Assembly (NCBI GenBank): GCA_016712745.1
Contig: JADJQN010000001.1
Coordinates: 558,001 to 622,000 of the forward strand
From: Sandaracinaceae bacterium
GTDB taxonomy: Bacteria; Myxococcota_A; Polyangia; Polyangiales; JADJQN01
Length of the DNA stretch: 64,000 bases
Direction of reading: 5' to 3'
Each line of letters starts with the position of its first letter. Position 1 is the stretch's first letter. Position numbers and translations under genes: made by a program. Below, in pieces: positions 40,010 through 49,183 of this stretch. Below the pieces are notes generated by a model that did not search any database, was not told where the DNA came from, and saw nothing but the letters and a program-made list of their open reading frames with translations.

Positions 40010-41023
40010 ATGGGCAAACGAATCGGAATCTTGATGGGCGGGATGAGCTCCGAGAAGGAGATCTCTTTGAAGACCGGCGATGCTGTCTTCGAAGCGCTCA
40101 AGAGCCGTGGCCACGACGTGGTGAAAGTGTTCGTCGACCGGGATATCGATCAGGTCTTGCGCCAGACGCCGATCGACGTTGCGTTCCTCGCGTTGCACGG
40201 CACCTACGGTGAAGATGGCTGCATCCAAGGCCTCCTCGAGATCATGGGCATTCCGTACACGGGCGCGGGCGTGCTCGCGAGCGCTCTCGCGATGGACAAG
40301 TTGAAGTCGAAAGAGATGTTCCGGCTCCATAACGTTCCAACGCCTCCGTACTACTGCGTCGACGGCAGTGACATCGACAAGCTCGAGGCGATTCATGGTT
40401 CGTTCGGCTTCCCCGCTTTTGTGAAGCCGCGCCGCGATGGATCAAGTGTGGGAGCGGGGCGCGCGAACAATCTCGCCGAGCTCGTCGAGCGCGTGGAAGA
40501 CGCTGCGCAGTTTGACTCATCGGTGCTCGTGGAACGTTTTGTCGCGGGCCGCGAGATTGCTGTGGCAGTGCTCGACGGACGCGCGCTCGGCGCCATCGAA
40601 ATCGTTCCGCGCGGCAGCTTCTACGACTACAAGTCGAAGTATCAGAAGGGGCAGAGCGACTACTTCTTCCCCGCGCGCCTTTCGCCCACTCGCTACAAGG
40701 GTGTGCTCAACATCGCTGAGCGCGCGAGCCGTTGCCTCGGAGCCGATGTTTACTCGCGCGTCGATGTGCTCGTCACGGAAGGCGAGAACGAATACGTGCT
40801 CGAGGTCAACACGCTTCCAGGAATGACCGCAACGTCACTAACCCCCAAGATTGCCGCAGGCGCGGGCTATAGCTTCGCGGATCTCTGCGAAGTCATTTTG
40901 AATCGGGCCACCACGCACAGCGGTCGTAAGGCAAGTACGCAGCGTTCGGCATCGGTGAATCCGCCGGCGGGCGACTCAGTACCCGACGAGAGCGAGCCTG
41001 CGCTCTCAAAGTCCGCGTCTTAA
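40010..41023 (+). CDS. ddl: D-alanine--D-alanine ligase
   Basis: 337 residues. ATP-grasp: ILMGGMSSEKEISLKTG, ALHGTYGEDGCIQGLLE, KPRRDGSSVG (ATP Lys and glycine-rich loop), metal-binding VLEVNTLPGMT with Glu and Asn. The Tyr of the D-Ala ligase in SFYDYKSKYQ (YDYxxKY) is present, consistent with ddl and not vanA-type. Makes the D-Ala-D-Ala of peptidoglycan. ATG follows an excellent AAGGAAGGAG. The last 35 residues are a Ser-rich unrelated tail. It overlaps the convergent lipoprotein gene by 18 bases. Confidence 0.95.
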   Translation: MGKRIGILMGGMSSEKEISLKTGDAVFEALKSRGHDVVKVFVDRDIDQVLRQTPIDVAFLALHGTYGEDGCIQGLLEIMGIPYTGAGVLASALAMDKLKSKEMFRLHNVPTPPYYCVDGSDIDKLEAIHGSFGFPAFVKPRRDGSSVGAGRANNLAELVERVEDAAQFDSSVLVERFVAGREIAVAVLDGRALGAIEIVPRGSFYDYKSKYQKGQSDYFFPARLSPTRYKGVLNIAERASRCLGADVYSRVDVLVTEGENEYVLEVNTLPGMTATSLTPKIAAGAGYSFADLCEVILNRATTHSGRKASTQRSASVNPPAGDSVPDESEPALSKSAS

Positions 41024-42370
41024 TTCATCGTTCAGTGAAGCTGGTGCCGCGACATACGCGACCGCGATTTCGCCCTGCCCTTGGTCGGCCGTGACGATGA
41101 GGTCGTAGCGCTGTGGCGCGTCGTCGCAACACAGGTGCATAGTTGAGGCAAGCTCTCCCGCTTGTGTTCGACTAGTCACAGCACGTGCATCTCCCGCGGC
41201 GCGGGCCAAAACCGTCACGCGGCCCAGTCCATTGCCGGAGGCTGCGACCACAGCAACACAGCTCTGCGCTGGGACAGTGACATAGCCCTCCCAGACGCCG
41301 CCGGTCGCGATCGGGCGCGCAGCGTTACGAGTCATCACGCGATACCCGTGCTGCGATAGGTCTGCGAGGATCGGCTCAAGCGTTTGCGCAGCGGCGGTGC
41401 GACTTCGTGCGCTCGAGGCCGCCACGCCGAGCCAGCTGGTCGACAGCCCGCCAGGTTGTGCTGCTTCTCCACCGTAGAACGTCAGACGCGCAATGCCAGA
41501 GCCGGCCGATGCGGTCACCTCGGCGACCCACTGGCTCGCGCGATCGGCGCAAAACTGCACAGCAGAATCGCCCTGCGGCCCTACGTCGCGCACGAGCTCG
41601 CGATCACGCTCGTCGAGCATGCGCAAGTCCACATTGCGAAGTCCATTGCCGGCGAAGGCCGCGACCGCGTAGCAGTGCCCAGCTTCGACTTGCACCGGGA
41701 CGCGCACGGCTTGCCCCGCGGCCAGAGTTATAGCGACTGTGTCACGCATCGTTTCAAGACCGCGCCGGCTCGCGCCGATCCCGAATTCGCGTTCGCGCGC
41801 ATCTTCCTGCACGTCGGTGCTCGAGTTACCAGCGACGCCCGGTTGTCCGCCGATGGCGCGGGCAACGTCTGCCAGGCGCGCCTCCGGGCCGGTGAACGCC
41901 GCGCAAAGGTAGGCTCCGGCACCGTCATAGGCACGCAGCGCTACATAGACATCGCGCGCGGCATTTGACGGAGCGCATACGATGGCGGTCGGGTGCGAAT
42001 CCTCTTCGACGTCTTCCGTGAGCACATCGCCCTCGGCGGAGAACATGGTCGCGTCGAGGTCATGAATGCCCGGTGAAGTGACCGCGGTGAACGCGACGCA
42101 GCTTCCTTGATCCACGTGTACTCGCACGGTGGTGTTCTCGCCGCCCACGAGGAAGCCGCGGGATTCGTCGGTCGTGGGCCGAAACCCAACGCGAGCGAGC
42201 GAATCGGACAGCGTGCGCATACGCGCCGCGAGCGGGTCGTCTTGCACGACTGTCCACCTAGGTGCAGCGCGTGTCGGCGCAGGCGCCGTCGCATCGGTCG
42301 TACTCGCCGACGGACCGCCGCATCCGACAAGAAGGAACCCTGCCGTGGCGATGATCGGTAGCTTCTTCAT
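41006..42370 (-). CDS. Exported lipoprotein with three two-cysteine beta repeats
   Basis: 454 residues. Lipobox FLLVGC. Three copies of a repeat of about 90-130 residues, with pattern C(V/Y)A(V/F), GLxxDL, D(V/E)xxD, a later C and GxGxxxL, centred on VDQGSCVAFTAV, VEAGHCYAVAAF and VPAQSCVAVVAAS. Two cysteines per repeat, 50-55 apart, suggest one disulfide each. It resembles pre-peptidase C-terminal (PPC-like) beta domains, but I cannot assign it. Last gene of the kinase operon, ATGA overlap with the preceding gene. Confidence 0.8.
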   Translation of the reverse strand: MKKLPIIATAGFLLVGCGGPSASTTDATAPAPTRAAPRWTVVQDDPLAARMRTLSDSLARVGFRPTTDESRGFLVGGENTTVRVHVDQGSCVAFTAVTSPGIHDLDATMFSAEGDVLTEDVEEDSHPTAIVCAPSNAARDVYVALRAYDGAGAYLCAAFTGPEARLADVARAIGGQPGVAGNSSTDVQEDAREREFGIGASRRGLETMRDTVAITLAAGQAVRVPVQVEAGHCYAVAAFAGNGLRNVDLRMLDERDRELVRDVGPQGDSAVQFCADRASQWVAEVTASAGSGIARLTFYGGEAAQPGGLSTSWLGVAASSARSRTAAAQTLEPILADLSQHGYRVMTRNAARPIATGGVWEGYVTVPAQSCVAVVAASGNGLGRVTVLARAAGDARAVTSRTQAGELASTMHLCCDDAPQRYDLIVTADQGQGEIAVAYVAAPASLNDELRRGL

Positions 42371-43650
42371 GGCGTCGTCACGGGCGCACGACTCTCGCCG
42401 ACGACGAGCAGGACCCGACCGGCCGCGCCGGCGCCGCGCGTCACAAGCAGCTGAGCGTGCTCGTCCGAGATTGCGCAGTGATAAATCATCGGAGTGCGTG
42501 AACGATTTAGGTCTCTCCCCATGACATTTCCTTCATCGTCCGCCAAAACCAGATCGAACCCCGTCGCGAAGGCCTCGGCCGCGCCCGCCATGCTCAGGCC
42601 GTAGCAAACGCCGGCCTGCAGCTCGAGGGGAAAACGCATTGATTCCCCCGCCTGCAAGAATCCCCACGCGCGTGCAGCGCCGCTAAGTCCGGACGCTGCC
42701 ATCGTATTCATCGCTTGCACGAAGTTCGCACGCCCGATGCCGTCGACACCAGGCGGGATTAGAACGCCGCGGTCATTCAGCTGCAAGAACTCGGCGACAA
42801 AGCTGCCCCTTCCACGAGACGTGCGCACCACGAGCGTAGGCGTTCCCGGATCGTCGAGACAGAACACGACAGACGCTGACACTCCGTGATCGGGTGCAAA
42901 CGCCAGCGGCTGCCGAACGGCGCTGAGCACAACGACTTCAATGCTCTGTACGCTCGCCTCGGCCTCGACCACGGCGGCATAACAAGCGCCGCGCGTCAGT
43001 GGCACCGGGATCATTGCGTCATTGCCAACATCGAGCGATCCACTGCGTGTCTGGCCGATTGCAACGAAGCCCTTCGCCAGAAAAGTATTGTGGGCGCGCT
43101 GCAGGGCTTCTCGTGGGGCCAGGCTGGGAGGCGCTTCGCCGAGATTGGGCCTTGCGCTGTGCATGCCGCCGACGGGCACGACGCATTCCCCGAGACTTGT
43201 ATCGATATCACCAAGACTCGGTGGCGCGTGATCAATGCGAACGAGATCGATTTCGCCCTGGCCTTGGTACATCCGAGCTGTGACGTAAACGGAAAGTCCC
43301 ACGCCTCCGCAGTAACGCACGTACGGATGCGCGTCCTCACCGACGTCTTGCACCAACATTATCCCAGTGTCGGTGTGCAGAAACAGGTCGAGGTCTCGCA
43401 CCTCCCGTTGACCGAGTGCGAAGAAGCCAACGCAATCCGCTGTCGTGAACAGCTGCTGAAAGGAGCGGGACTCACCTTCACGCAAAAAGGCGCGGCTCAC
43501 CGCTTCATTCACGACAGCGCCGTTGCGCGAAATCCGTTCGCGAAGGGGCCGCATGCATACAGCCATCGAATCCCCCGGAGCCTGTGCCAGGGCGGACGTG
43601 GCGAGCAGCATGAGGAGCGCTGCGGCAAACGCTGTCCGCAGTTCCTTCAT
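42367..43650 (-). CDS. Exported protein with three two-cysteine beta repeats
   Basis: 427 residues. Signal peptide with AxA cleavage site (LLATSALAQA), no lipobox Cys. Three repeats as in its neighbours, centred on TTADCVGFFALG, TRGACYAAVVEA and LQAGVCYGLSMA, each followed by a Cys about 50 residues later. The acidic DLDLFLHTDTG region in repeat 1 is the best-conserved. Periplasmic or secreted. ATGA overlaps on both ends. Role unknown; acts with the neighbouring Ser/Thr kinase by gene order. Confidence 0.8.
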   Translation of the reverse strand: MKELRTAFAAALLMLLATSALAQAPGDSMAVCMRPLRERISRNGAVVNEAVSRAFLREGESRSFQQLFTTADCVGFFALGQREVRDLDLFLHTDTGIMLVQDVGEDAHPYVRYCGGVGLSVYVTARMYQGQGEIDLVRIDHAPPSLGDIDTSLGECVVPVGGMHSARPNLGEAPPSLAPREALQRAHNTFLAKGFVAIGQTRSGSLDVGNDAMIPVPLTRGACYAAVVEAEASVQSIEVVVLSAVRQPLAFAPDHGVSASVVFCLDDPGTPTLVVRTSRGRGSFVAEFLQLNDRGVLIPPGVDGIGRANFVQAMNTMAASGLSGAARAWGFLQAGESMRFPLELQAGVCYGLSMAGAAEAFATGFDLVLADDEGNVMGRDLNRSRTPMIYHCAISDEHAQLLVTRGAGAAGRVLLVVGESRAPVTTP

Positions 43651-45314
43651 CGTGGGCCTTCAAGTCGGGCCAGGACCACGGCGCCCGAACCGCGATACAT
43701 CACCATTTCGAGTGTCAGTGTTTCGCGACCATCTGTGCAGCCGGACACGGACGCATACGACGCAGGGCCCGACTCACGCGCAACAAGTCTTCCTTCGGTG
43801 TCGCGAAGGAACATATCGACATCATCGACCCCGTCCTCGCCCGCCACCGCGAACGCAACGCAGCCTGCGCGCTCGATCACAACGGGCCGCGATTGATGCT
43901 CGCCTTCGTCTAAGCTGAGATGAGACTCTGATGTGGTGACGTAGCCACGCGAGCGAAACGATGCCGACGATTCGTCGAGTCGAAGTGCGGTGATGTCGCG
44001 AATCGCGTTCGGCGCTTTCAAAACCATAAGGTCGTAGCTCGCGCTGCTCCCGTAGGATTTAACGGCAATGCGCAATGTGGTCGGGTCCGACACGCATGCG
44101 CTCACGCGCGCAACGGGCTGCATCCCGCTATCCTCATCGAGATCGCGATGATTGGCTGCGTCCGACAAATACAAGTCCAGATCCATTTCATCACTCGATG
44201 CAACGCCCAACACCACGCTGCAGCCGGCGCCGAACGCGACGTCGTGCGTGCGCACTTCACCGGGGCTGGTCTGCGCTTGGACAGCAATCTCTTGAGGCTC
44301 CTGATACCCCCTCGCAACCAGCGTTGCGATGCTCCCACGCAGCAGCCTCGCGCCATTACCGGGAGACGCCACCGTCGTCGGTGAGGTCTGTGCAACAGCC
44401 CTGCGAACGACTTCGGCCCCCGGCGGGCCTTCGAGCATCAGAAGCCCGATCGCGCCGGCACCTGTGAATGCTTTCGCATCGACGCGGTATTGGCCGGGCG
44501 AAGCTGGGCAGTGTTCGAGAACCGGCTCCGCGTCGCCGCGAAGATCACGTCCGACTTCAGCGCCATCGGCGTCGAACAACGAGACGTCAACATCGCGCAC
44601 GCCTTCGCTTGCGCGAGCGACGATTGCGTAGCAGCGCCCCTCGCGCATGACGAGGCTACGACGCACCACTCCCCCCTCGGACACTGCGTCGTAGGTTGCG
44701 GGCGCCACGGGGGAAAAGCCGCGCGCACGGAGCGCGCTGCGACTTCGTGCCAGAAGCACCTCCACTTCGCGTAGGGGAACCTCGGGTACAAGTACACCTG
44801 CGAACAGGTTGTCGAAATGAAGCTGCGCATCGCGTGGCGACTCGAACTGCGCAACGAGGATCGCGCCGCCACCGGCCGGGGACTCGAGCGCGAGATAGAA
44901 CGTTGCGAGTTGTGTGTGGTGGCGCGCTTCAGTTGGACAGACATGAACGAGCGCGCCTTCGTTGGCGATATCGTCGCGCACAACCTCCTCGCCGTCTCGG
45001 TCGTAGACAGTCGCGACCACGTCCTGAGCTGCTCCCCCGCCTAGCGCGACGAAGGTCGTGCACTTGTCGACCGGCAGATTCACCGCAACACTCACACCCT
45101 CACTCTCGAGCGCAAAATACCGTGCCGGGCCACGCACCTCTCGCGCGCCGCGCTCGCGCATTACCTCGCGCAGGCGCGCGAAACGTCGCGCAAGCGCGTC
45201 CAGCGGCCCTGGGTTATTCGGTAGAACCGCGTGCTCGACGCGCGACGGGCGCGGCGGCGTATTTTGGCACGCACCCAGGGTGATTAACGCCAGCGCTAAC
45301 CAACGAGGGATCAC
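43647..45314 (-). CDS. Exported lipoprotein with four two-cysteine beta repeats
   Basis: 555 residues. GTG start at 45314 overlaps the preceding stop (GTGA) and gives a lipoprotein signal (IPRWLALALITLGACQN). Four repeats centred on VDKCTTFVALG, REGRCYAIVARA, GAGCSVVLGVAS and RAGCVAFAVAG. Repeats 2-4 carry D(V/L)D(V/L/M) strands (VRDVDVSLFDADG, MDLDLYLSDA, VDDVDMFLRDTEG). The earlier open frame is not translated if the lipobox is real. Strong Ala/Arg bias. Confidence 0.82.
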   Translation of the reverse strand: MIPRWLALALITLGACQNTPPRPSRVEHAVLPNNPGPLDALARRFARLREVMRERGAREVRGPARYFALESEGVSVAVNLPVDKCTTFVALGGGAAQDVVATVYDRDGEEVVRDDIANEGALVHVCPTEARHHTQLATFYLALESPAGGGAILVAQFESPRDAQLHFDNLFAGVLVPEVPLREVEVLLARSRSALRARGFSPVAPATYDAVSEGGVVRRSLVMREGRCYAIVARASEGVRDVDVSLFDADGAEVGRDLRGDAEPVLEHCPASPGQYRVDAKAFTGAGAIGLLMLEGPPGAEVVRRAVAQTSPTTVASPGNGARLLRGSIATLVARGYQEPQEIAVQAQTSPGEVRTHDVAFGAGCSVVLGVASSDEMDLDLYLSDAANHRDLDEDSGMQPVARVSACVSDPTTLRIAVKSYGSSASYDLMVLKAPNAIRDITALRLDESSASFRSRGYVTTSESHLSLDEGEHQSRPVVIERAGCVAFAVAGEDGVDDVDMFLRDTEGRLVARESGPASYASVSGCTDGRETLTLEMVMYRGSGAVVLARLEGPR

Positions 45315-45859
45315 GGCGCGGACCGCTCTGACGGTGCGGCCACGGGGGCGCCGAACAAATCGTCGAGCCGAACCGCGATGCCGGTAGGGCCGCGGAAACG
45401 CCGGAGTGCGAACAAACCGCTTCCGGTCGCAGCCCGCGCGCTCACGTAGTATGTGCCCGACTGGGCGGGGCAATAGCGCAGCGCCACGCGTGGTGAAATT
45501 GCCTCGGAGTTTGCGACCGCAAGCCCTTCGCTGTCGAAGATCTCTAGGCTAAGAGCTCGCAACGCCGAAGAGCTCGTGGCGACTACCACGTAACAGGCAG
45601 AGGTACGCAATGGCGCTTCAGTGACATGTGCCGCGTGCTCAACGACGAAGCCTCGTACAGCAGTCCCATCATCGCTAAATCCGCGCGTGCGCATTGCCTC
45701 GGCGGCGCGCGCGAGCTCGTCATCAAGATGCTGCGACGAGAATGGCGGAGGCGCCGACTGCGCCCGCTCTTCCTCGCTGCGTTCTTTTGCCGCCGAGCTG
45801 CTGCACGCCACGAGCAGCGCTGCGAGCGATACGAACGTGTAGCTGTGCGGCGTGGTCAC
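45311..45859 (-). CDS. Lipoprotein with a single two-cysteine beta repeat
   Basis: 182 residues. Lipobox LAALLVAC, then a Ser/Ala/Glu linker and a helix (HLDDELARAAEAMRTRGF), then one repeat: TSACYVVVATSSSALRALSLEIFDSEG and RYCPAQSGTYYVSARAATGSG. Simplest member of the four-gene family. Six bases after the kinase stop, GTGA overlap with the next gene. Confidence 0.8.
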   Translation of the reverse strand: MTTPHSYTFVSLAALLVACSSSAAKERSEEERAQSAPPPFSSQHLDDELARAAEAMRTRGFSDDGTAVRGFVVEHAAHVTEAPLRTSACYVVVATSSSALRALSLEIFDSEGLAVANSEAISPRVALRYCPAQSGTYYVSARAATGSGLFALRRFRGPTGIAVRLDDLFGAPVAAPSERSAP

Positions 45860-45865
45860 AGAAGT

Positions 45866-47641
45866 CTAGTTCAGTCGCGGTTGGGTTGGAGCGTTGGGGC
45901 CGGTGCTATCCCCGAGCACCATCGCTTTCAGCGCTGGGAAGCCCATGAAATACTGCACGACCGGACCCGCCGTTGAGACGAGATTCTCGATACTTTGCCG
46001 AATGAACGCATCGGACCGCGAGCCGCGCTCGCGCAGGTCGCCAAGCTCCAGCTCCGCTTCAGCGTTCAATGTGCCGAGGCGACCCTTTAGCTGCGCAACC
46101 TGAAATCGCAAATCCTCAAGCTCACGACGTCGCTCATCCGCATCGCGCTTCAAAACGGCCTCGGCGCGCTCGAGCTCGACCCACGCTGCGGCCACCGGTC
46201 CCATGTCACGCAATGCGTCGACGAGCTCCCGTGAAACCTGGACATACTCACGCATGCGTTCCCACTTTTTCTGCACCGGCGCAGCCAGGGCTTGCAGCTG
46301 TGCCATCGCGTCATCGAGGCGCACTTCGACTTCACTGATCTCTCGGGACACGCGCGATTCATCGCGCGCAAGCTCGTCGAGCGCACGCCCGATGCGCAGG
46401 CGCGCCTCGCGCATTTTTTCCTCGGTTGTTGCAGCCGACGCGCCGCACATCTCCATCTCGACGCGCGCGTCACGCATGCGCATCGCCTCCTCTGACAGTG
46501 ACTGGATAGCCGCGCTGATCGCTGGGGGTGCGTTCCCGTCGGGATGGGCGCGCGCGAGCAACTCGCGGAAAAGGCTCACTCGCTCGCCCCACCAACCGTC
46601 GTCATTGGAGAAGGTGCGGTGCGAAGGCGACGCGGGACTCAGTAGGGCTTTGCCAATTGCTGGTTGAAGCGGCGGCATCGACCAAGGAGGTACGCTCACC
46701 GCGGCGGGGATCTCACGCGTCGCCTGCTCGGAGACGCGTCGCAGGTCTTCAATCAAATGGTGCGCATCCTTGTGGCGATCATCGGGGTTTTTCTCGAGCA
46801 GCTTCAAAATCAAGCGATCAAGCTCGATCGGAATCTCGTCGCGGATCGACGAAGGAATGGGCGGCGCGACGCGAATGTGCTTCATGATTAACTCGGACGT
46901 ATCGCCGGTGAACGGCAAACGCCCTGTGACCATTTCGAAGAGCACGCAGCCGAGGGCATACAGGTCGACCTGCGGCGTGTGGGCAAGCCCTCGCGCTTGC
47001 TCTGGCGACAGATACTCGGGGGTCCCAAATACCGTGCCCGTCGCGGTCAACTTCATTTCGCCTTTCATCTGCGCCAAACCGAAGTCGAGAAGCTTCACGA
47101 AGTCCTGCCGGTCGGGGCGGGTGATCAAATAAATATTCTCTGGCTTGATATCGCGATGCACGACATCGAGCTCGTGCGCGCGCGCAAGTGCAGAGGCGAC
47201 TTGCAATGTGATCGCAATGGCGCGGCGAATGGACATGCTCGACGTTCCAATGGCACTAGCCAGCGTTTTGCCGACTAGCAGCTCCATCGCAAGAAAAACG
47301 AGCCCGTCTTCGGTCTCACCGAAGTCGTTGATCGCGATGATGTGTTCGTGCTGGATTCGATTCGCAGCCTTCGCCTCCCGAAGGAAGCGCGTGCGATTCG
47401 TCGGGTCGATGGCGAGTTCGGGCGACAGAAACTTGATAGCAACCTCGCGCCCCACCGCCTCGAGCTGCGCCCGGTAGACCGTTCCCATCCCCCCCGAGCC
47501 TATCTTCTCGAGAATGGCGTAGCGGCCCGCGATGGTGCGCCCGAGCAGAGGATCTCCGAGCTCCACAAGGACGGTCCCGTCCAGCGGACAAGTCCGGGGA
47601 TTTCCTCTAAAGCGAGCTCGGCAGACGTTGCAGACCTTCAA
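45866..47641 (-). CDS. Cytoplasmic Ser/Thr protein kinase with N-terminal zinc ribbon and coiled-coil tail
   Basis: 591 residues from a TTG. N-terminal zinc ribbon (VCNVCRARFRGNPRTCPLDG), kinase from GRYAILEKIGSGGMGTVYRA, VAIKFL, HRDIKPENIYL, DFGLAQM, to GTPEYLSPEQARGL. All catalytic residues kept. Residues about 300-380 linker, then a long Glu/Arg-rich coiled coil (about 400-570). No transmembrane segment. The TTG at 47641 is inferred because the CxxC ribbon is normally near the N-terminus in this family; the frame stays open to 47830. First gene of the operon with four exported repeat proteins. Confidence 0.92.
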   Translation of the reverse strand: MKVCNVCRARFRGNPRTCPLDGTVLVELGDPLLGRTIAGRYAILEKIGSGGMGTVYRAQLEAVGREVAIKFLSPELAIDPTNRTRFLREAKAANRIQHEHIIAINDFGETEDGLVFLAMELLVGKTLASAIGTSSMSIRRAIAITLQVASALARAHELDVVHRDIKPENIYLITRPDRQDFVKLLDFGLAQMKGEMKLTATGTVFGTPEYLSPEQARGLAHTPQVDLYALGCVLFEMVTGRLPFTGDTSELIMKHIRVAPPIPSSIRDEIPIELDRLILKLLEKNPDDRHKDAHHLIEDLRRVSEQATREIPAAVSVPPWSMPPLQPAIGKALLSPASPSHRTFSNDDGWWGERVSLFRELLARAHPDGNAPPAISAAIQSLSEEAMRMRDARVEMEMCGASAATTEEKMREARLRIGRALDELARDESRVSREISEVEVRLDDAMAQLQALAAPVQKKWERMREYVQVSRELVDALRDMGPVAAAWVELERAEAVLKRDADERRRELEDLRFQVAQLKGRLGTLNAEAELELGDLRERGSRSDAFIRQSIENLVSTAGPVVQYFMGFPALKAMVLGDSTGPNAPTQPRLN

Positions 47642-47780
47642 GAGACCTCGCGAAAGGACAACGATACTGCCGCGCGCCGGTGGCGCACAATGGAATGCCT
47701 CACAACAAGCGCGGCTCGGGCGATTCTTGACTTTACCGATGTCGCAATACAGGGTTCTGAGGCAAGCCAGGAACTCAAGT
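47642..47780. promoter_or_regulatory. Divergent promoter region of the kinase operon and the cysteine operon
   Basis: 139 bases between the Ser/Thr kinase (minus) and the Rrf2 gene (plus). TTGACT at 47727-47732 is a good -35 for the plus direction, with a poor -10-like TACAGG 15 bases on. The Rrf2-type regulator is likely to bind here, since such regulators commonly autoregulate. Confidence 0.4.
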
Positions 47781-48239
47781 ATGAAACTATCGAGCAAAGG
47801 CCGGTACGGCGTGAGGGCCGTTTTCGACATCGCGTTTCACAGCGACGGCCGCGCCACGCAGGTTCGCGACATCGCGGAACGCCAGGATATTCCAGCGAGA
47901 TTTCTTGAGCAGATCTTTCAAGATCTAAAGCGCGCCGGCCTCGTTTCGTCGAAGCGCGGTCCTCGCGGAGGCTATCAACTGGCCAAACCCCCGGATCAGA
48001 TCCGAATGGGCGACGTGATTCGGGCGCTCGAGGGTCCGATAGATTTAGGCTCAAAGGACAAAACCATTCTTGCGAGCGGCGATGCGACGAGCCTACGCGT
48101 GACCGAAGAAGCGCTGGGCGAGCTGTCGCTGCAACTGTCAGCCTGCTTCGACGGTGTTAGCTTTGCCGACCTTTGCGTCCGCGGCGAAACGCTCGGCGTG
48201 CAACGGGGGCCCAAGGGGCGCTACGTCTACACGATATGA
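47781..48239 (+). CDS. Rrf2-family transcriptional regulator (CymR-like)
   Basis: 152 residues. Winged-helix Rrf2 start MKLSSKGRYGVRAVFDIAFH, recognition region IPARFLEQIFQDLKRAGLVSSKRGPRGGYQL. The IscR three-Cys cluster site is not present (only two late Cys), so it is probably not an Fe-S sensor. Its ATGA overlap with cysK recalls CymR, the Firmicute cysteine repressor that uses CysK as a partner. Regulating the downstream sulfur operon is inferred. Confidence 0.88.
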   Translation: MKLSSKGRYGVRAVFDIAFHSDGRATQVRDIAERQDIPARFLEQIFQDLKRAGLVSSKRGPRGGYQLAKPPDQIRMGDVIRALEGPIDLGSKDKTILASGDATSLRVTEEALGELSLQLSACFDGVSFADLCVRGETLGVQRGPKGRYVYTI

Positions 48240-49183
48240 GCACCGCAACTTCGCAAGCTATCCCCCGCGTCGTCGACAACGTGCTTGAGCTCGTCGGCGA
48301 CACAAGCGTGGTGAAGCTCGGGCGTATGGTGGCCGCCCAGTCAGCGGCGGTTTGGGTAAAGGCGGAGCATCTCAATCCGGGCGGCTCCGTCAAGGATCGA
48401 ATCTGCGTCGCGATGATCGAGCAGGCTGAGCGTGATGGCTTGCTTTCGCCAGGCGCGACGATTGTCGAAGCCACTAGCGGCAACACCGGTATCGGACTTG
48501 CGATTGCGTGCGCAGTCAAAGGCTACAAGCTTGTGCTCACGATGCCCGAAAGTATGTCACTGGAGCGTCGCGCTCTGTTGAAGGCGTACGGCGCCGAGAT
48601 TGTGCTGACCTCCGCCGAGCGCGTCATGGAGGGGGCTATCGAAGCCGCGCATCGGATTCAGCGCGAGCGCAACGCGTGGATCCCGATGCAGTTCAGTAAT
48701 CCCGCCAACCCGCGCACGCATGAAGAGACAACCTCGCGCGAAATCGCTGAGGCGTTTTCTGATCTGTCGCTAGACGCGTTCGTTGCGTCGGTGGGCACTG
48801 GTGGCACGGTCAGCGGTGTTGGTCGCGCGCTCAAACGCACGATGCCAGGCATACGAGTCATCGCAGTTGAGCCGCAGCAGAGCGCCGTGCTGAGCGGCGG
48901 CCCAGCGGGACCCAGCAAGATACAGGGAATTGGCGCGGGTTTCGTGCCCGAAAACTTCGATCGCGCGCCAATCGATGAGATTCGCACCGTTGCTGATCAA
49001 GACGCCTATGAGATCAAGACGCGTCTCGCTCAAGAAGAAGGCCTGCTCGTCGGTATTAGCTCAGGCGCGAACGTTGCGGTCGCGCTGGACGTCGCGCGCG
49101 AGCTAGGCAGAGGCAAGAATGTGCTCACCATTCTATGTGATACAGGTGAGCGATACTTCAGCCTCGACGAGTATTTCAAATGA
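48236..49183 (+). CDS. cysK: Cysteine synthase (CysK-like)
   Basis: 315 residues, PLP beta-family. PLP-Lys in LNPGGSVKDR, the Asn-loop TSGNTGIGLA, PLP-phosphate GTGGTVSGVG and late GISSGANVAV. Converts O-acetylserine (or O-phosphoserine) and sulfide to cysteine. ATGA overlap with rrf2 on one side and with the E1-like gene on the other. It differs from the second paralogue at 50588, so the operon carries two cysteine synthases. Confidence 0.94.
   Translation: MSTATSQAIPRVVDNVLELVGDTSVVKLGRMVAAQSAAVWVKAEHLNPGGSVKDRICVAMIEQAERDGLLSPGATIVEATSGNTGIGLAIACAVKGYKLVLTMPESMSLERRALLKAYGAEIVLTSAERVMEGAIEAAHRIQRERNAWIPMQFSNPANPRTHEETTSREIAEAFSDLSLDAFVASVGTGGTVSGVGRALKRTMPGIRVIAVEPQQSAVLSGGPAGPSKIQGIGAGFVPENFDRAPIDEIRTVADQDAYEIKTRLAQEEGLLVGISSGANVAVALDVARELGRGKNVLTILCDTGERYFSLDEYFK

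Noticed and set aside
47642..47830. A longer N-terminus for the operon kinase
   Set aside because: The extra frame is uncharacteristic, and the zinc ribbon starts right after the TTG at 47641, as in related kinases; it would also fill the divergent promoter region.
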